DNA of 64,000 nt from Synechococcus sp. KORDI-100 (lineage in GTDB: Bacteria; Cyanobacteriota; Cyanobacteriia; PCC-6307; Cyanobiaceae), in assembly GCF_000737535.1 (NCBI RefSeq), contig NZ_CP006269.1:2542001-2606000 (forward strand), written 5' to 3'. The position numbers and the translations under genes are program-made. The notes beneath the pieces are model-generated. The model was not told the DNA's origin and ran no database searches. It saw nothing but the letters and a program-made list of their open reading frames with translations. Positions within the stretch are counted from its first letter, which is position 1; the number at the start of each line of letters is the position of its first letter. Shown in pieces: positions 27,483 to 35,899 of this stretch.

Positions 27483-28820
27483 TCAGCCGAACAGCTTGGC
27501 GAGACGTTGTGTATAAAAAATATTCTGCGGATCAAGTTGTCGACGGACCTGTTGAAATGTCGTCAGCGCTGGATACACCAACTGCATTTCTGCAGGGGTC
27601 ATCGAAATCAATTTCGAGAGGTGAGGTCGTCCTCCATAAGCAAGCATCAGGGTTTCAATTTTTCGAACCATTTCAACAATCTTTCGGGGGCTTTGGCGTC
27701 CTTCGACATCGTAGTAAGCACCGCACTCCACATACACTTTGCTCGGATCATTCCCACTCGCCAACAGGGCCGACTCGCCCATGACTTTTTTGAGCCAAAC
27801 CATCGACGGCAAGGAGAGATCGAGGGACTGAAATGCGTCCATCACGTTTGCAAACAAGTCGACGGGAACAGCCCATTCGGAACCCGCGATGGTTGGCGAG
27901 GGAGGTTGAAAATTCATCACCACCAGGTGGGCTGGGCCAGTCATCCAGAACTGTCCTTGAGCATCCTCGCCAGTGAGAACCTCATCACTCAGAGGGGGAA
28001 CGGAGGCCTCTGGCACAACCTTGAACAAGGTTGACGTTGGATCCGTCGTGCTGGCATGAATGAATGACATCGGGCCACTGTCCAGCAAGGCCTGACGCCA
28101 CTGATCGGTGGCGATCGGTTGCTGAACAAGCTTGAGGCGGAACGCCGGATCAAGTTTGAGCGTAAGCTGGGTCATCACCCCCAACATGCCCAGGGAGATG
28201 CGTGCTGCATCGAGATGGGGATGGTCAGCATTCATCTCAACAACGCGTCCTTGGCCTGTGACAAGCCGACAACTTGTCAACCTGGACGACAGACTGCCGC
28301 CCATCAAACTGCCATGACTTCCGGTTGAGACAGCCCCTCCAATCGACACCCATGGTGGTGCCGGAGCATTGGAGAGGGTGAAGCCTCTGGCCCATGCCTC
28401 ACGGTGAATGGTTTCCAACAAAACACCAGGTCCGCAGGTCACGGTTCCGGCTTCTTGATCAAAGCTGAGTGCATCAAGATGCACTGTTGACAACATCAAC
28501 GTGTCGCCATCTCCGTACCACTTGGTATTCCAGGATGTTCTTCGACCGACAACGCGACATTGGCGATTGTGTTGACGACACTGCCTGACGATCTCAACCA
28601 CCTCTGCTTCCGTTCTGGGAGCCAGAACCACGGCAGATTCACCAAAAACAGTGAAGCCAGACCAATCTCTTAACGGGATTGAAATGGAATCAATGGATGC
28701 CCCGATCTTGCCGCCACTGATGGCTTTGGCATGCAATCGTTCCCGCCAGGATTGGCAACCAATCAGACCAGCGGCCGTGGCCCCGCTGCGGAGAAGAAAG
28801 GAACGCCTGCTCAACACCAT
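27483..28820 (-). CDS. Exported FAD-linked sugar-lactone oxidase-like protein
   Basis: A 445-residue vanillyl-alcohol-oxidase-family flavoprotein. The N-terminus SRRSFLLRSGATAAGLIGC has a twin-arginine motif and could be a Tat or lipoprotein signal. The FAD-binding region shows SGFTVFGESAVVLAPRTEAE and VSIGGAVSTGSHGSLMGGSL. The C-terminus GGRPHLSKL and LDPQNIFYTQRL match D-arabinono-1,4-lactone/L-gulonolactone oxidases. The actual substrate is unknown. Confidence 0.82.
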   Translation of the reverse strand: MVLSRRSFLLRSGATAAGLIGCQSWRERLHAKAISGGKIGASIDSISIPLRDWSGFTVFGESAVVLAPRTEAEVVEIVRQCRQHNRQCRVVGRRTSWNTKWYGDGDTLMLSTVHLDALSFDQEAGTVTCGPGVLLETIHREAWARGFTLSNAPAPPWVSIGGAVSTGSHGSLMGGSLSSRLTSCRLVTGQGRVVEMNADHPHLDAARISLGMLGVMTQLTLKLDPAFRLKLVQQPIATDQWRQALLDSGPMSFIHASTTDPTSTLFKVVPEASVPPLSDEVLTGEDAQGQFWMTGPAHLVVMNFQPPSPTIAGSEWAVPVDLFANVMDAFQSLDLSLPSMVWLKKVMGESALLASGNDPSKVYVECGAYYDVEGRQSPRKIVEMVRKIETLMLAYGGRPHLSKLISMTPAEMQLVYPALTTFQQVRRQLDPQNIFYTQRLAKLFG

Positions 28821-28981
28821 TGACCACAGCCGATCCTGCGATTCAACTTAACGACGCCGATCAAAACGCCTGTTCAGATCAGCAGAACCAGGCAACACGC
28901 AGCAGCACGATCAATGCCATCAGGATGAGAAACCATCACGATGAACAGGATGGCTTCTCATCTCTTCAGATGGAACCAATC

Positions 28982-29245
28982 TCAGCTGGCCGGCGGCTCA
29001 AGCCTCACGGCAAACCACTGCAAACAGATCCCCGGTTCCAATTCCAGATCACAGGCTGTGTCCAACAAGCGTTGGGCAGCGGCAGCCAGATCGGGCTGGT
29101 TGGCGAGATCGGCAGGCAGTGTCTCGAGACCTCGCAGATGGTCGGTGAGCCATGTCAACGTGTCGGCGGCGCTAAGCAACTGCTCCGGCTGGCCAGGCTC
29201 CAACACCACGTAGTCATCACAGGCACGGATCAGGGGATCGGACAT
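28982..29245 (-). CDS. CRR7 (chlororespiratory reduction 7)-like protein
   Basis: An 87-residue protein from ATG 29245. The sequence MSDPLIRACDDYVVLEPGQP resembles the N-terminus of the CRR7 family, which in chloroplasts helps build the NDH-1 complex. Longer starts in the frame have no support. The start codon overlaps the divergent DUF6816 start in CATG: the two ATGs share two base pairs on opposite strands, so each leader must lie inside the other gene. About 160 bp on its 3' side, up to the oxidase gene, holds nothing I recognise. Confidence 0.7.
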   Translation of the reverse strand: MSDPLIRACDDYVVLEPGQPEQLLSAADTLTWLTDHLRGLETLPADLANQPDLAAAAQRLLDTACDLELEPGICLQWFAVRLEPPAS

Positions 29246-29918
29246 GGAACGACGGGTGCTGGCCCTGCTGCTGTGCTTCACCATCCTGCTCAGTGCTTCA
29301 CCCGGCTGGGCTTCCGTGCTGGAGGATCGTCTGAGCAGCTGGCCAGACTGGACGCTGCCGGCACCCTTGCCGCGGCCCTCGAATCGGGACGACCTGATCT
29401 ATCCCGACTGGTTTGCAGGGCTCTGGCAGGTGGAGAGCTGGGATCTCGATGATCCGGAGGCAGCACCACTTATCCATCAGGCCCGTTTTCGCTCTGATGG
29501 CGACGGACGGCTGGTGGGTGATCGCGCCTTCAACGCCCTGGCCATCGGCCAGGTCCTGCTTGGTGAGCAACTGCTGCGAGTGGAGGACGATCCGGCCAGC
29601 GCCAATCGTCAGATGGCTCAACTGAAGGGGGATCTGCGACTGGAAACCAGCGTCACGGGCCGCCGCCAGGACAACCTCGACGACGGAGGCTTTCTCGCCG
29701 ATGAGCTCGTGCTGCAGATCTTGCATGCCCCCGGTCCACCGAGGCTGAGCCGCATCGAAACCCTCAGCCTATACAAACGTTGCGATGTCGGCATCTGTGC
29801 CGATCAGTGGCAGGCCCGCTATGCCCCTCCCGGCCAGAAGCTGCGGGATCGGGCCGTCGCGACCCACCGCTACCGACTGCGATTCACACCTCTTCCAGGG
29901 TCCGCTCCATCAGCTTGA
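29244..29918 (+). CDS. DUF6816 family exported protein
   Basis: A 224-residue protein with a clear Sec signal peptide (MERRVLALLLCFTILLSASPGWA). The mature domain with YPDWFAGLWQVESWDLDD and a late RYRLRFTP strand fits the cyanobacterial DUF6816 family, probably a lumenal or periplasmic lipocalin-like beta-barrel. Function unknown. It starts inside the CATG shared with the CRR7-like gene and its 3' end overlaps the convergent GST gene by 35 bp. Confidence 0.7.
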   Translation: MERRVLALLLCFTILLSASPGWASVLEDRLSSWPDWTLPAPLPRPSNRDDLIYPDWFAGLWQVESWDLDDPEAAPLIHQARFRSDGDGRLVGDRAFNALAIGQVLLGEQLLRVEDDPASANRQMAQLKGDLRLETSVTGRRQDNLDDGGFLADELVLQILHAPGPPRLSRIETLSLYKRCDVGICADQWQARYAPPGQKLRDRAVATHRYRLRFTPLPGSAPSA

Positions 29919-30609
29919 GTTCGAGTTGATCACGCCAGTGGAACAGGGCTTGCAACTTGGGGTGATCGCTCAGTCCAGGAACACCTCGACCCGCCAGGGG
30001 GGAGCCAGCCGACTGGGGGAAACGCAGCAGCGAGAGCTGCGCAGCCACGGCGAGATCCGCCAGGGTCATGGCCTCCCCCACCAGGAACGGACTGTCCTCC
30101 ACCGAAGCCGCCAGCTGTTCAAGGCTCGCCAGCAGAGCAGCGCGCTCCCCCTGATTCACCAGCTCACTGACGCTGTTGACCCAACCGCCAGGAATCGCTC
30201 CCATCACCGAGCGAAGGGGATCAGGCACATCGTCTGGCAGCAGGGCAACCCGCAGCTCCGGATCGAGGGCGGCCGCCTGGACCAGCGATGCACGTCCACC
30301 GGCGGCCAAGGTCGTATCCGCCCAGTCTTCGATCAAATGCACCTGAGCGGCCTGTTTCGGATCAGTCGGCAGAAGCGTTGGATCCGCTCCAAGCTGCTCG
30401 AGATGGCGGCTGATGGCGCTCGAGTCCGCCAGCACCCTGTCGCCGTCCACCAGGACAGGAACCTGACGTTGTCCGGACAGACGGAACACGGCTACCTGGC
30501 CGATGCCAGGGGTGACCTCGACGGTGCGATAGCTCAGCCCCTTGGCCTGGAGCACCATCCGCACCTTGAGGCAAAACGCGGAATGTCGGAATTGATGCAG
30601 CTCCAGCAT
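29884..30609 (-). CDS. Glutathione S-transferase family protein
   Basis: A 241-residue protein with an N-terminal thioredoxin-like domain (LELHQFRHSAFCLKVRMVLQ, then VPVLVDGDRVLADSSAI, the glutathione-contact segment) and an all-helical C-terminal domain (PFLVGEAMTLADLAVAAQLS). The substrate and electrophile are unknown. It is convergent with DUF6816 and divergent from Ycf33/DUF751. Confidence 0.88.
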   Translation of the reverse strand: MLELHQFRHSAFCLKVRMVLQAKGLSYRTVEVTPGIGQVAVFRLSGQRQVPVLVDGDRVLADSSAISRHLEQLGADPTLLPTDPKQAAQVHLIEDWADTTLAAGGRASLVQAAALDPELRVALLPDDVPDPLRSVMGAIPGGWVNSVSELVNQGERAALLASLEQLAASVEDSPFLVGEAMTLADLAVAAQLSLLRFPQSAGSPLAGRGVPGLSDHPKLQALFHWRDQLELKLMERTLEEV

Positions 30610-30667
30610 GGGATTGGCGCCATGGGCCCGGCAGAGTAGCCATCAGATCCCAGAGCTCGCCAGGACC

Positions 30668-30874
30668 ATGCGGGAGTTTTTCCTCAACGTCACCCGCTAC
30701 CCCCGCTATCTGATCGCCTTCACCCTGGGTGTGATGAATTCGGTTGCCCAACCGCTCGCCCGCAGGCGCAGCAACCCGGTCACAGCCGTCGCCTTGATCG
30801 GTGCCCTGATCAGCGGCCTGATCAGCCTCACCCTGGTGCTGCGTGCCATGGTGCAGTCAGCACCAGTGGCGTGA
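30668..30874 (+). CDS. DUF751 / Ycf33 family membrane protein
   Basis: A 68-residue protein from ATG 30668 ([18 protein letters not shown]) with two predicted membrane segments, matching the DUF751/Ycf33 family conserved in cyanobacteria and plastids. Function unknown. The frame is open back to 30608 but no better start is seen. It is followed seven bases later by rbfA and probably heads that operon. Confidence 0.8.
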   Translation: MREFFLNVTRYPRYLIAFTLGVMNSVAQPLARRRSNPVTAVALIGALISGLISLTLVLRAMVQSAPVA

Positions 30875-30881
30875 CGGACCA

Positions 30882-31286
30882 ATGGCTCAGGGGCGTCGTG
30901 TGGAACGGGTGGCGGCCCTGATCCGCAGAGAAACCAGCGAACTACTGCTCAATGGCATCCGTGATGAGCGGGTGCATCAGGGCATGGTGAGCATTACGGA
31001 CGTGGAGGTCTCCGGCGATCTGCAGCACTGCAGGATTTTCGTGAGCATCTTCGGCGAGCAGAACGATCGCAGCGATGTGCTCGAAGGGCTGAAAGCGGCG
31101 AGCGGCTACCTGCGCGGAGAGCTGGGCCGACGCCTGCAGATGCGCCGGGCGCCCGAGGTGGTGTTCCAGCTCGACCGAGGCATCGAGAAAGGAACCTCCG
31201 TGCTGGGCCTGCTCAACCGCCTGGAGGATGAACGACAGGAACGCGGCGAGATCCCCCCCGGCAGCGATGAGCTCCAACCCGACTGA
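30882..31286 (+). CDS. rbfA: 30S ribosome-binding factor RbfA
   Basis: A 134-residue KH-like cold-shock factor for late maturation of 16S rRNA and 30S subunits. Signatures: [40 protein letters not shown] and [21 protein letters not shown] 30882 is the family start. Its 3' end overlaps the downstream GH3 gene by 20 bp. Confidence 0.95.
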   Translation: MAQGRRVERVAALIRRETSELLLNGIRDERVHQGMVSITDVEVSGDLQHCRIFVSIFGEQNDRSDVLEGLKAASGYLRGELGRRLQMRRAPEVVFQLDRGIEKGTSVLGLLNRLEDERQERGEIPPGSDELQPD

Positions 31287-32865
31287 TCCCCTGCGGCGTC
31301 GGATCGCCGAACTGCTTGTGGTGCGGGCCAGCGGTCACCTGGATGATCAACAGCGCCGTTACCCCCGCTGGGAACTGCCCAATCGCGACCTGCAGCGGTT
31401 GCTTCAGGACGGTGTGGGCGGTGTGATTCTGCTGGGGGGGAGCGCCACCGAGCTGCAGCAACGCACCCGCCAGCTGCAGAGCTGGGCCTCACAACCGCTG
31501 CTCTTCTGCGCCGATGTGGAGGAGGGCGTGGGCCAACGCTTCGAAGGCGCGAGCTGGCTGGTGCCGCCCCTCGCCCTCGGCCGTCTCCACCGCAGCGCAC
31601 CCGAGCGCGCCCTGTCGCTCGCCGAACGCTATGGCCGCTGCACCGGCGAACAGGCCCGCCGCTGCGGCCTCAACTGGGTGCTGGGACCCGTCTGCGATGT
31701 GAACAACAATCCCGCCAACCCGGTGATCAACGTCCGGGCCTGGGGTGAGGACCCCATGACTGCAGGCGCCCTGGCCGCCGCTTTCCAGCGCGGCCTCCAT
31801 GCCGCCGGCGTGCTCGGCTGCGCCAAGCATTTCCCAGGCCATGGCGATACCGACAGCGATTCCCATCTGGATCTGCCGGTTCTGCCCCATGATCGCGAGC
31901 GCCTGGATCAGATCGAGCTGCCGCCCTTCCAGCAGCTGATCACAACCGGGATCGACAGCGTGATGACGGCTCACCTGCTGCTGCCGAAGCTGGACACGGA
32001 GCATCCCGCCACCCTGTCGCCCGCCGTGCTGACGGACCTGCTGCGCCACCAGATGGGGTTCAGCGGCCTGGTGGTGACCGATGCGCTGGTGATGGAAGCG
32101 ATCGCTGCCCGCCACGGAGCCGAGGACGCGGCCGTGCTGGCCTTCGAGGCCGGGGCGGATTTGATCCTGATGCCGGCGGATGCCGACGCCGCGATCGATG
32201 GACTGCAGGCCGCCTTCGCCTCAGGCCGGCTGCCGCTGCAGCGTCTGGAGCAGGCCCTGCAGCGGCGGCGCCATGCCCTCGCCAAGGTGACCGCAATGGC
32301 GTCCGGGGTGATCGCCAGCGAGGACGACCGCGGCCTTGAACGCGAGCTTGTCGCCGCTTGCAGCACCATCCGGCGCGCCGCCGGCGTCAGCGCCAGCCAT
32401 GGTGTGAATCTGCTTCGGGTGGATGGCGTCTTCCCCTGTCCCGCCCTCAGCGGAGCGGCTCCGGCTCTGCAGCTGCCGGAACAGCAGGGATTGGCCAGCG
32501 TGGTGATCCATGGCCAAGGGGTATCCCCATGGCAGGACAGCGAAGACGCTCCTCTGTCCCTGGAGCGATTCGGCGCAGGACCGGTGCTGCTGCAGTTGTT
32601 TGTGCGCGGCAACCCGTTCCGAGGAAACAAGGACGACCGGGAACCCTGGCTGGCAGCCGTCAGGCAGCTGCAACGTCTCGACCGTCTGGCGGGACTTGTG
32701 GTCTACGGCAGCCCCTATCTCTGGGAACAACTGCATGCCAACCTAGATCCGGGGATCCCAGCGGCTTACAGCCCCGGCCAGATGCCGGAAGCCCAGCGCC
32801 ATCTGCTGACGACGCTGTTAAGGCCTGCCGAGGCGTCTCCCCACAAGGGCGAATTCACCGACTGA
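31267..32865 (+). CDS. Glycoside hydrolase family 3 (NagZ-like beta-N-acetylhexosaminidase)
   Basis: About 532 residues from ATG 31267. The NagZ-type segment [20 protein letters not shown] carries the Asp-His general acid/base dyad, and [11 protein letters not shown] holds the nucleophile Asp. NagZ releases N-acetylglucosamine from muropeptides during cell-wall recycling. The protein is longer than typical NagZ (about 340 residues), with an extra C-terminal domain of about 180 residues, so a different amino-sugar substrate is possible. It overlaps rbfA and precedes a glycosyltransferase. Confidence 0.88.
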   Translation: MSSNPTDPLRRRIAELLVVRASGHLDDQQRRYPRWELPNRDLQRLLQDGVGGVILLGGSATELQQRTRQLQSWASQPLLFCADVEEGVGQRFEGASWLVPPLALGRLHRSAPERALSLAERYGRCTGEQARRCGLNWVLGPVCDVNNNPANPVINVRAWGEDPMTAGALAAAFQRGLHAAGVLGCAKHFPGHGDTDSDSHLDLPVLPHDRERLDQIELPPFQQLITTGIDSVMTAHLLLPKLDTEHPATLSPAVLTDLLRHQMGFSGLVVTDALVMEAIAARHGAEDAAVLAFEAGADLILMPADADAAIDGLQAAFASGRLPLQRLEQALQRRRHALAKVTAMASGVIASEDDRGLERELVAACSTIRRAAGVSASHGVNLLRVDGVFPCPALSGAAPALQLPEQQGLASVVIHGQGVSPWQDSEDAPLSLERFGAGPVLLQLFVRGNPFRGNKDDREPWLAAVRQLQRLDRLAGLVVYGSPYLWEQLHANLDPGIPAAYSPGQMPEAQRHLLTTLLRPAEASPHKGEFTD

Positions 32866-32895
32866 GCGACCTATCGTCGGCCGACTTCACGGCCA

Positions 32896-34104
32896 GTGCT
32901 GATGCTCAGCCTCTCGATGATCGTGCGCAATGAGGAGGCACGCCTGGCTGGTTGCCTCGCCTCGGTGAAGGGTCTGGCCGATGAGATGGTGGTGGTGGAC
33001 ACCGGCTCCACCGATGACACGATCGCCGTTGCCGAAGCCGCCGGCGCCTGCGTCGAGCGGATCGACTGGCCGGGGGATTTCGCACCTGCCCGCAACCGCG
33101 CCATGGACTTTCTCAGCGGCGACTGGGTGCTGGTGCTGGATGCCGATGAACAGCTGCGTCCGGAGGTGATTCCCAATCTCAGGGCCCTCATGGCCCAGCC
33201 CGATGTGCTGGTGATCAATCTGTTGCGCTACGAGCTGGGAGCAGTCATGGCCCCCTACTCGAATGTGAGCCGCTTGTTCCGTCGCCATCCCGGCATCCGC
33301 TGGAGCAAGCCCTACCACTCGATGATCGACGACAGCGTTGAGGCTCTGCTGGAGCTTGAACCGCAGTGGCGCATCGCTGACTGCAGTGAGCCAGCCATCC
33401 TTCACGACGGCTACAGACCGGAGCTTCTGGCCGGCACCGACAAAGCGGAGCGCCTGCGTCAGGCGATGCAGAGCGAACTGGAGCAACGGCCCGGCGATCC
33501 CTACGCCAGCGCCAAGCTGGGCGGTCTGCTGATCAGTGATGGTCAACATCAGGAGGCCGCCGCGCTGTTGCGCAAGGCGCTGGATCAGGACGCCGTGCAA
33601 GACAGTGAGCGCTACGAACTCCTGGTTCACCTCGCCTTGGCGGTGAGCCCTTCAGAACCGGGCGAAGCGGTGGCGCTCTACCGGAAGGCTCTCACCATTT
33701 CCCTGGACACGCGCATCACCCTTGGGGCCCGGCTCAACCTGGCAGCACGGCTGATGGAGCAGGGGGAGCTGGAGGAAGCCATCAACCTGACCAGACTTGC
33801 GACCCAACGGGCACCGGAGGTCGCCCTCGGCTGGTACAACCTCGGGCTGATGCAACGTCGTCGTGGCGACATCAGCGCAGCACTCCAGGCCTATGAACGG
33901 GCCCTTGAGCTCGACCCCGACAACGCCGAATGCCATCAGAACGATGCCGTGGCCCGTCTGATGGGGGGTGACATCGAAGGGGCGCGCCAGGGATTCCGCA
34001 ATGCCATCGCCCGGCTGGAGCATCAAGGGCGAGGGGAGGAGGCCCAACGCCTGCGGCAGAACGCCGGTCAGATCGTGAAACTCGATGTGGAGCCGATCGC
34101 TTGA
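32896..34104 (+). CDS. Family 2 glycosyltransferase with TPR tail
   Basis: 402 residues. The N-terminal GT-A domain shows MIVRNEEARLAGCLASVKG, VVVDTGSTDDT and the metal-binding LVLDADEQ. The C-terminal half has TPR repeats (for example LGWYNLGLMQRRRGDISAAL and ALQAYERALELDPDNAE). This SunS-like architecture occurs in glycan- or peptide-modifying enzymes, but no acceptor is evident. It overlaps the hemD start by four bases (TTGA), which suggests translational coupling. Confidence 0.85.
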   Translation: MLMLSLSMIVRNEEARLAGCLASVKGLADEMVVVDTGSTDDTIAVAEAAGACVERIDWPGDFAPARNRAMDFLSGDWVLVLDADEQLRPEVIPNLRALMAQPDVLVINLLRYELGAVMAPYSNVSRLFRRHPGIRWSKPYHSMIDDSVEALLELEPQWRIADCSEPAILHDGYRPELLAGTDKAERLRQAMQSELEQRPGDPYASAKLGGLLISDGQHQEAAALLRKALDQDAVQDSERYELLVHLALAVSPSEPGEAVALYRKALTISLDTRITLGARLNLAARLMEQGELEEAINLTRLATQRAPEVALGWYNLGLMQRRRGDISAALQAYERALELDPDNAECHQNDAVARLMGGDIEGARQGFRNAIARLEHQGRGEEAQRLRQNAGQIVKLDVEPIA

Positions 34105-34898
34105 GTGATCCATTGAACGGGCGCACTGTGGTGGTCACCCGTGCCGCCGATCAGCAAGGGGAAGGACGACGACTGCTCGAGGCCCTTGGGGCGCGGGTGC
34201 TGGATCTGCCGGCTCTGGTGATCGGGCCACCCGATCAGTGGGGGCCGCTGGATGACGCCCTCGCCGATCTGGACAACTTCCATTGGCTGGTGTTCTCCAG
34301 TGCCAACGGCGTCGAGTCGGTGGAGCAGCGTCTCCAGACCCTCGGTCGCAGCCTGGCCCGTCGCCCCCGCAGCCTCAAGATGGCAGCCGTGGGTCGCAAG
34401 ACGGCACGTCTGCTGGAGGAGCTCGGGGCTGCAGCCGATTTCGTGCCACCACAATTCGTGGCGGACAGCCTGATCGAGCATTTCCCGGTCTCTGGATTCG
34501 GACTGCGCATGCTGCTGCCCCGGGTGCAGAGCGGCGGCCGAACCCTGCTGGCGGATGCCTTCGGGGAAGCGGGCGTCCGCGTTGTGGAGGTGCCTGCCTA
34601 TAAATCGCGCTGCCCGGAAACGATGCCTGAAGCAACCGCGATGGCTCTGGAGGCGGGTGCCGTCGATGCGATTACCTTCAGCAGTGGGAAAACCGCCGAT
34701 CACACAGCGTTGCTGCTGCAGCAACGGTTCGGTGATGACTGGCTGGAGCAGCTCGCCAGCGTGAACGTGGTGTCGATCGGGCCGCAAACCACTCGCAGCT
34801 GCTTGGCCCGGTTCGGACGGGTGGATGCGGAGGCCGATCCCCATGATCTCGATGGGCTGGTGTCCGCCTGTGCTCAGCTGATGCAGAGCGGATCCTGA
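34101..34898 (+). CDS. hemD: Uroporphyrinogen-III synthase HemD
   Basis: A 265-residue enzyme that cyclises hydroxymethylbilane to uroporphyrinogen III, the branch point of heme, chlorophyll, bilin and B12 synthesis. Motifs: LNGRTVVVTRAADQQGEGRR, WLVFSSANGVES, AVGRKTA, ITFSSGKTADH and VSIGPQTT. The start is TTG 34101 in TTGA. It is the last gene of the run Ycf33-rbfA-GH3-GT2-hemD and overlaps the convergent PilP-like gene by 25 bp. Confidence 0.93.
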   Translation: MSDPLNGRTVVVTRAADQQGEGRRLLEALGARVLDLPALVIGPPDQWGPLDDALADLDNFHWLVFSSANGVESVEQRLQTLGRSLARRPRSLKMAAVGRKTARLLEELGAAADFVPPQFVADSLIEHFPVSGFGLRMLLPRVQSGGRTLLADAFGEAGVRVVEVPAYKSRCPETMPEATAMALEAGAVDAITFSSGKTADHTALLLQQRFGDDWLEQLASVNVVSIGPQTTRSCLARFGRVDAEADPHDLDGLVSACAQLMQSGS

Positions 34899-35497
34899 GG
34901 GGTGCCGTTCTGCGCCAGACGCACGCAACCGCTTGGCACGTCGATGGCCACAACGGACCACCCCGGTGGCAGCAGAAGGGCGCTGTCTCCCGAGCAGCGG
35001 CCATCGGCACTGACGCAGAGCACACCACTGACCTGGGCATTGCTGGCCAGAGCCCGACTCTGACCACCGACCAGAAGCACTCCGGTGACCGTGATGCCGG
35101 AGCCCGGATCGACCGCTGAGTCCTCATCCGGAGCAGCGTCGGGATCCGCAGCTGCTTCAGGCGTGCTCGGCTGCAATGGCGCGAAGGGATCGAGGCGACC
35201 GCCCGGAGCAGCGTCCCGAACCTGTTCCACCGTTGGGAGGGGCGTCAGCCCCAGGTCCGGCGAAGCGATGCTGACTGCGGCTCCATCCTGATCCGCCTCA
35301 TCCGCTGGGCTCATGGAAGCAGCTGGACTCACCTCCGGTGCCGACGTTGTGGCCTCTCCTCCGCAGGCGACGAGGCCGAAACCGCAGCAGCCGATGACGA
35401 TCGATGCGATGGATCCGCAGGCCCATCCTGCAGCTGGCTTCTTCTTAGCCGCCGCCTTCTTAGCCGCCGTCTTCGACGAGGTCCCGGAAACGATCAA
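34874..35497 (-). CDS. Hypothetical lipoprotein-like protein with PilP-like C-terminal domain
   Basis: 207 residues. The N-terminus is Lys/Ala-rich (SSKTAAKKAAAKKKPAAGW), followed by a hydrophobic stretch and FGLVACGG, a possible lipobox. A Pro/Ala/Asp-rich linker leads to GGRLDPFAPLQP and a beta-rich end (ITVTGVLLVGGQSRALAS), the arrangement seen in PilP/GspC-type periplasmic pilus-assembly proteins (R-x-DPF then short beta domain). This resemblance is my inference, not a firm assignment. The start overlaps the end of the upstream SRPBCC gene by 38 bp. Confidence 0.6.
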   Translation of the reverse strand: MIVSGTSSKTAAKKAAAKKKPAAGWACGSIASIVIGCCGFGLVACGGEATTSAPEVSPAASMSPADEADQDGAAVSIASPDLGLTPLPTVEQVRDAAPGGRLDPFAPLQPSTPEAAADPDAAPDEDSAVDPGSGITVTGVLLVGGQSRALASNAQVSGVLCVSADGRCSGDSALLLPPGWSVVAIDVPSGCVRLAQNGTPQDPLCIS

Positions 35498-35897
35498 GAT
35501 TGGCCTGGAGCTCCCGAGTGACGATTCCCCCCAGGATGCTGGGCTCCATCAAGGGTGCCAAGACCCCCGGCAGTTCATACGTGACACTCAGCTTCACCAC
35601 CGTCCGATCCGCTGCCTCGGGGTAGAAGCGCACAGCACCACGGGTGGGCAACCCACCGACGGACTCCCAGTGCAGCTGCTGCTGATCCACCCGCTGGGTG
35701 ATGCGTGCCTTCCAGTGGAAGCGAAAACCCTGGGCCGCCAGCGTCCAATCGGTGAGATCGGGGTCATCCAATGTGGTGACCGACTCGATCCAGCGCATCC
35801 AGCGCGGCATGGCTTCCAGGTCGCTCCAGACGGCCCAGACACGTTCAGCAGAGGCCTGAACCTCGGTGGTGACGGAATGTTCCAGCCAGCGTCCCAT
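35460..35897 (-). CDS. SRPBCC / polyketide cyclase-like protein
   Basis: A 145-residue START-like lipid- or hydrophobic-ligand-binding fold: EHSVTTEVQASAERVWAVWS, LEAMPRWMRWIESV and the terminal helix TRELQANLDRFRDLVE are typical of the SRPBCC/COQ10 superfamily. It lies directly downstream of zeta-carotene desaturase (2 bp between genes) on the same strand, so it may be co-transcribed and may handle a carotenoid or quinone-like ligand, but this is inference. Confidence 0.82.
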   Translation of the reverse strand: MGRWLEHSVTTEVQASAERVWAVWSDLEAMPRWMRWIESVTTLDDPDLTDWTLAAQGFRFHWKARITQRVDQQQLHWESVGGLPTRGAVRFYPEAADRTVVKLSVTYELPGVLAPLMEPSILGGIVTRELQANLDRFRDLVEDGG

Positions 35898-35899
35898 CG

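Noticed and set aside
28851-28981. Possible single-helix photosystem peptide on the minus strand (MALIVLLRVAWFC)
   Set aside because: Only 13 codons from the ATG, a stop immediately upstream and no ribosome-binding site.
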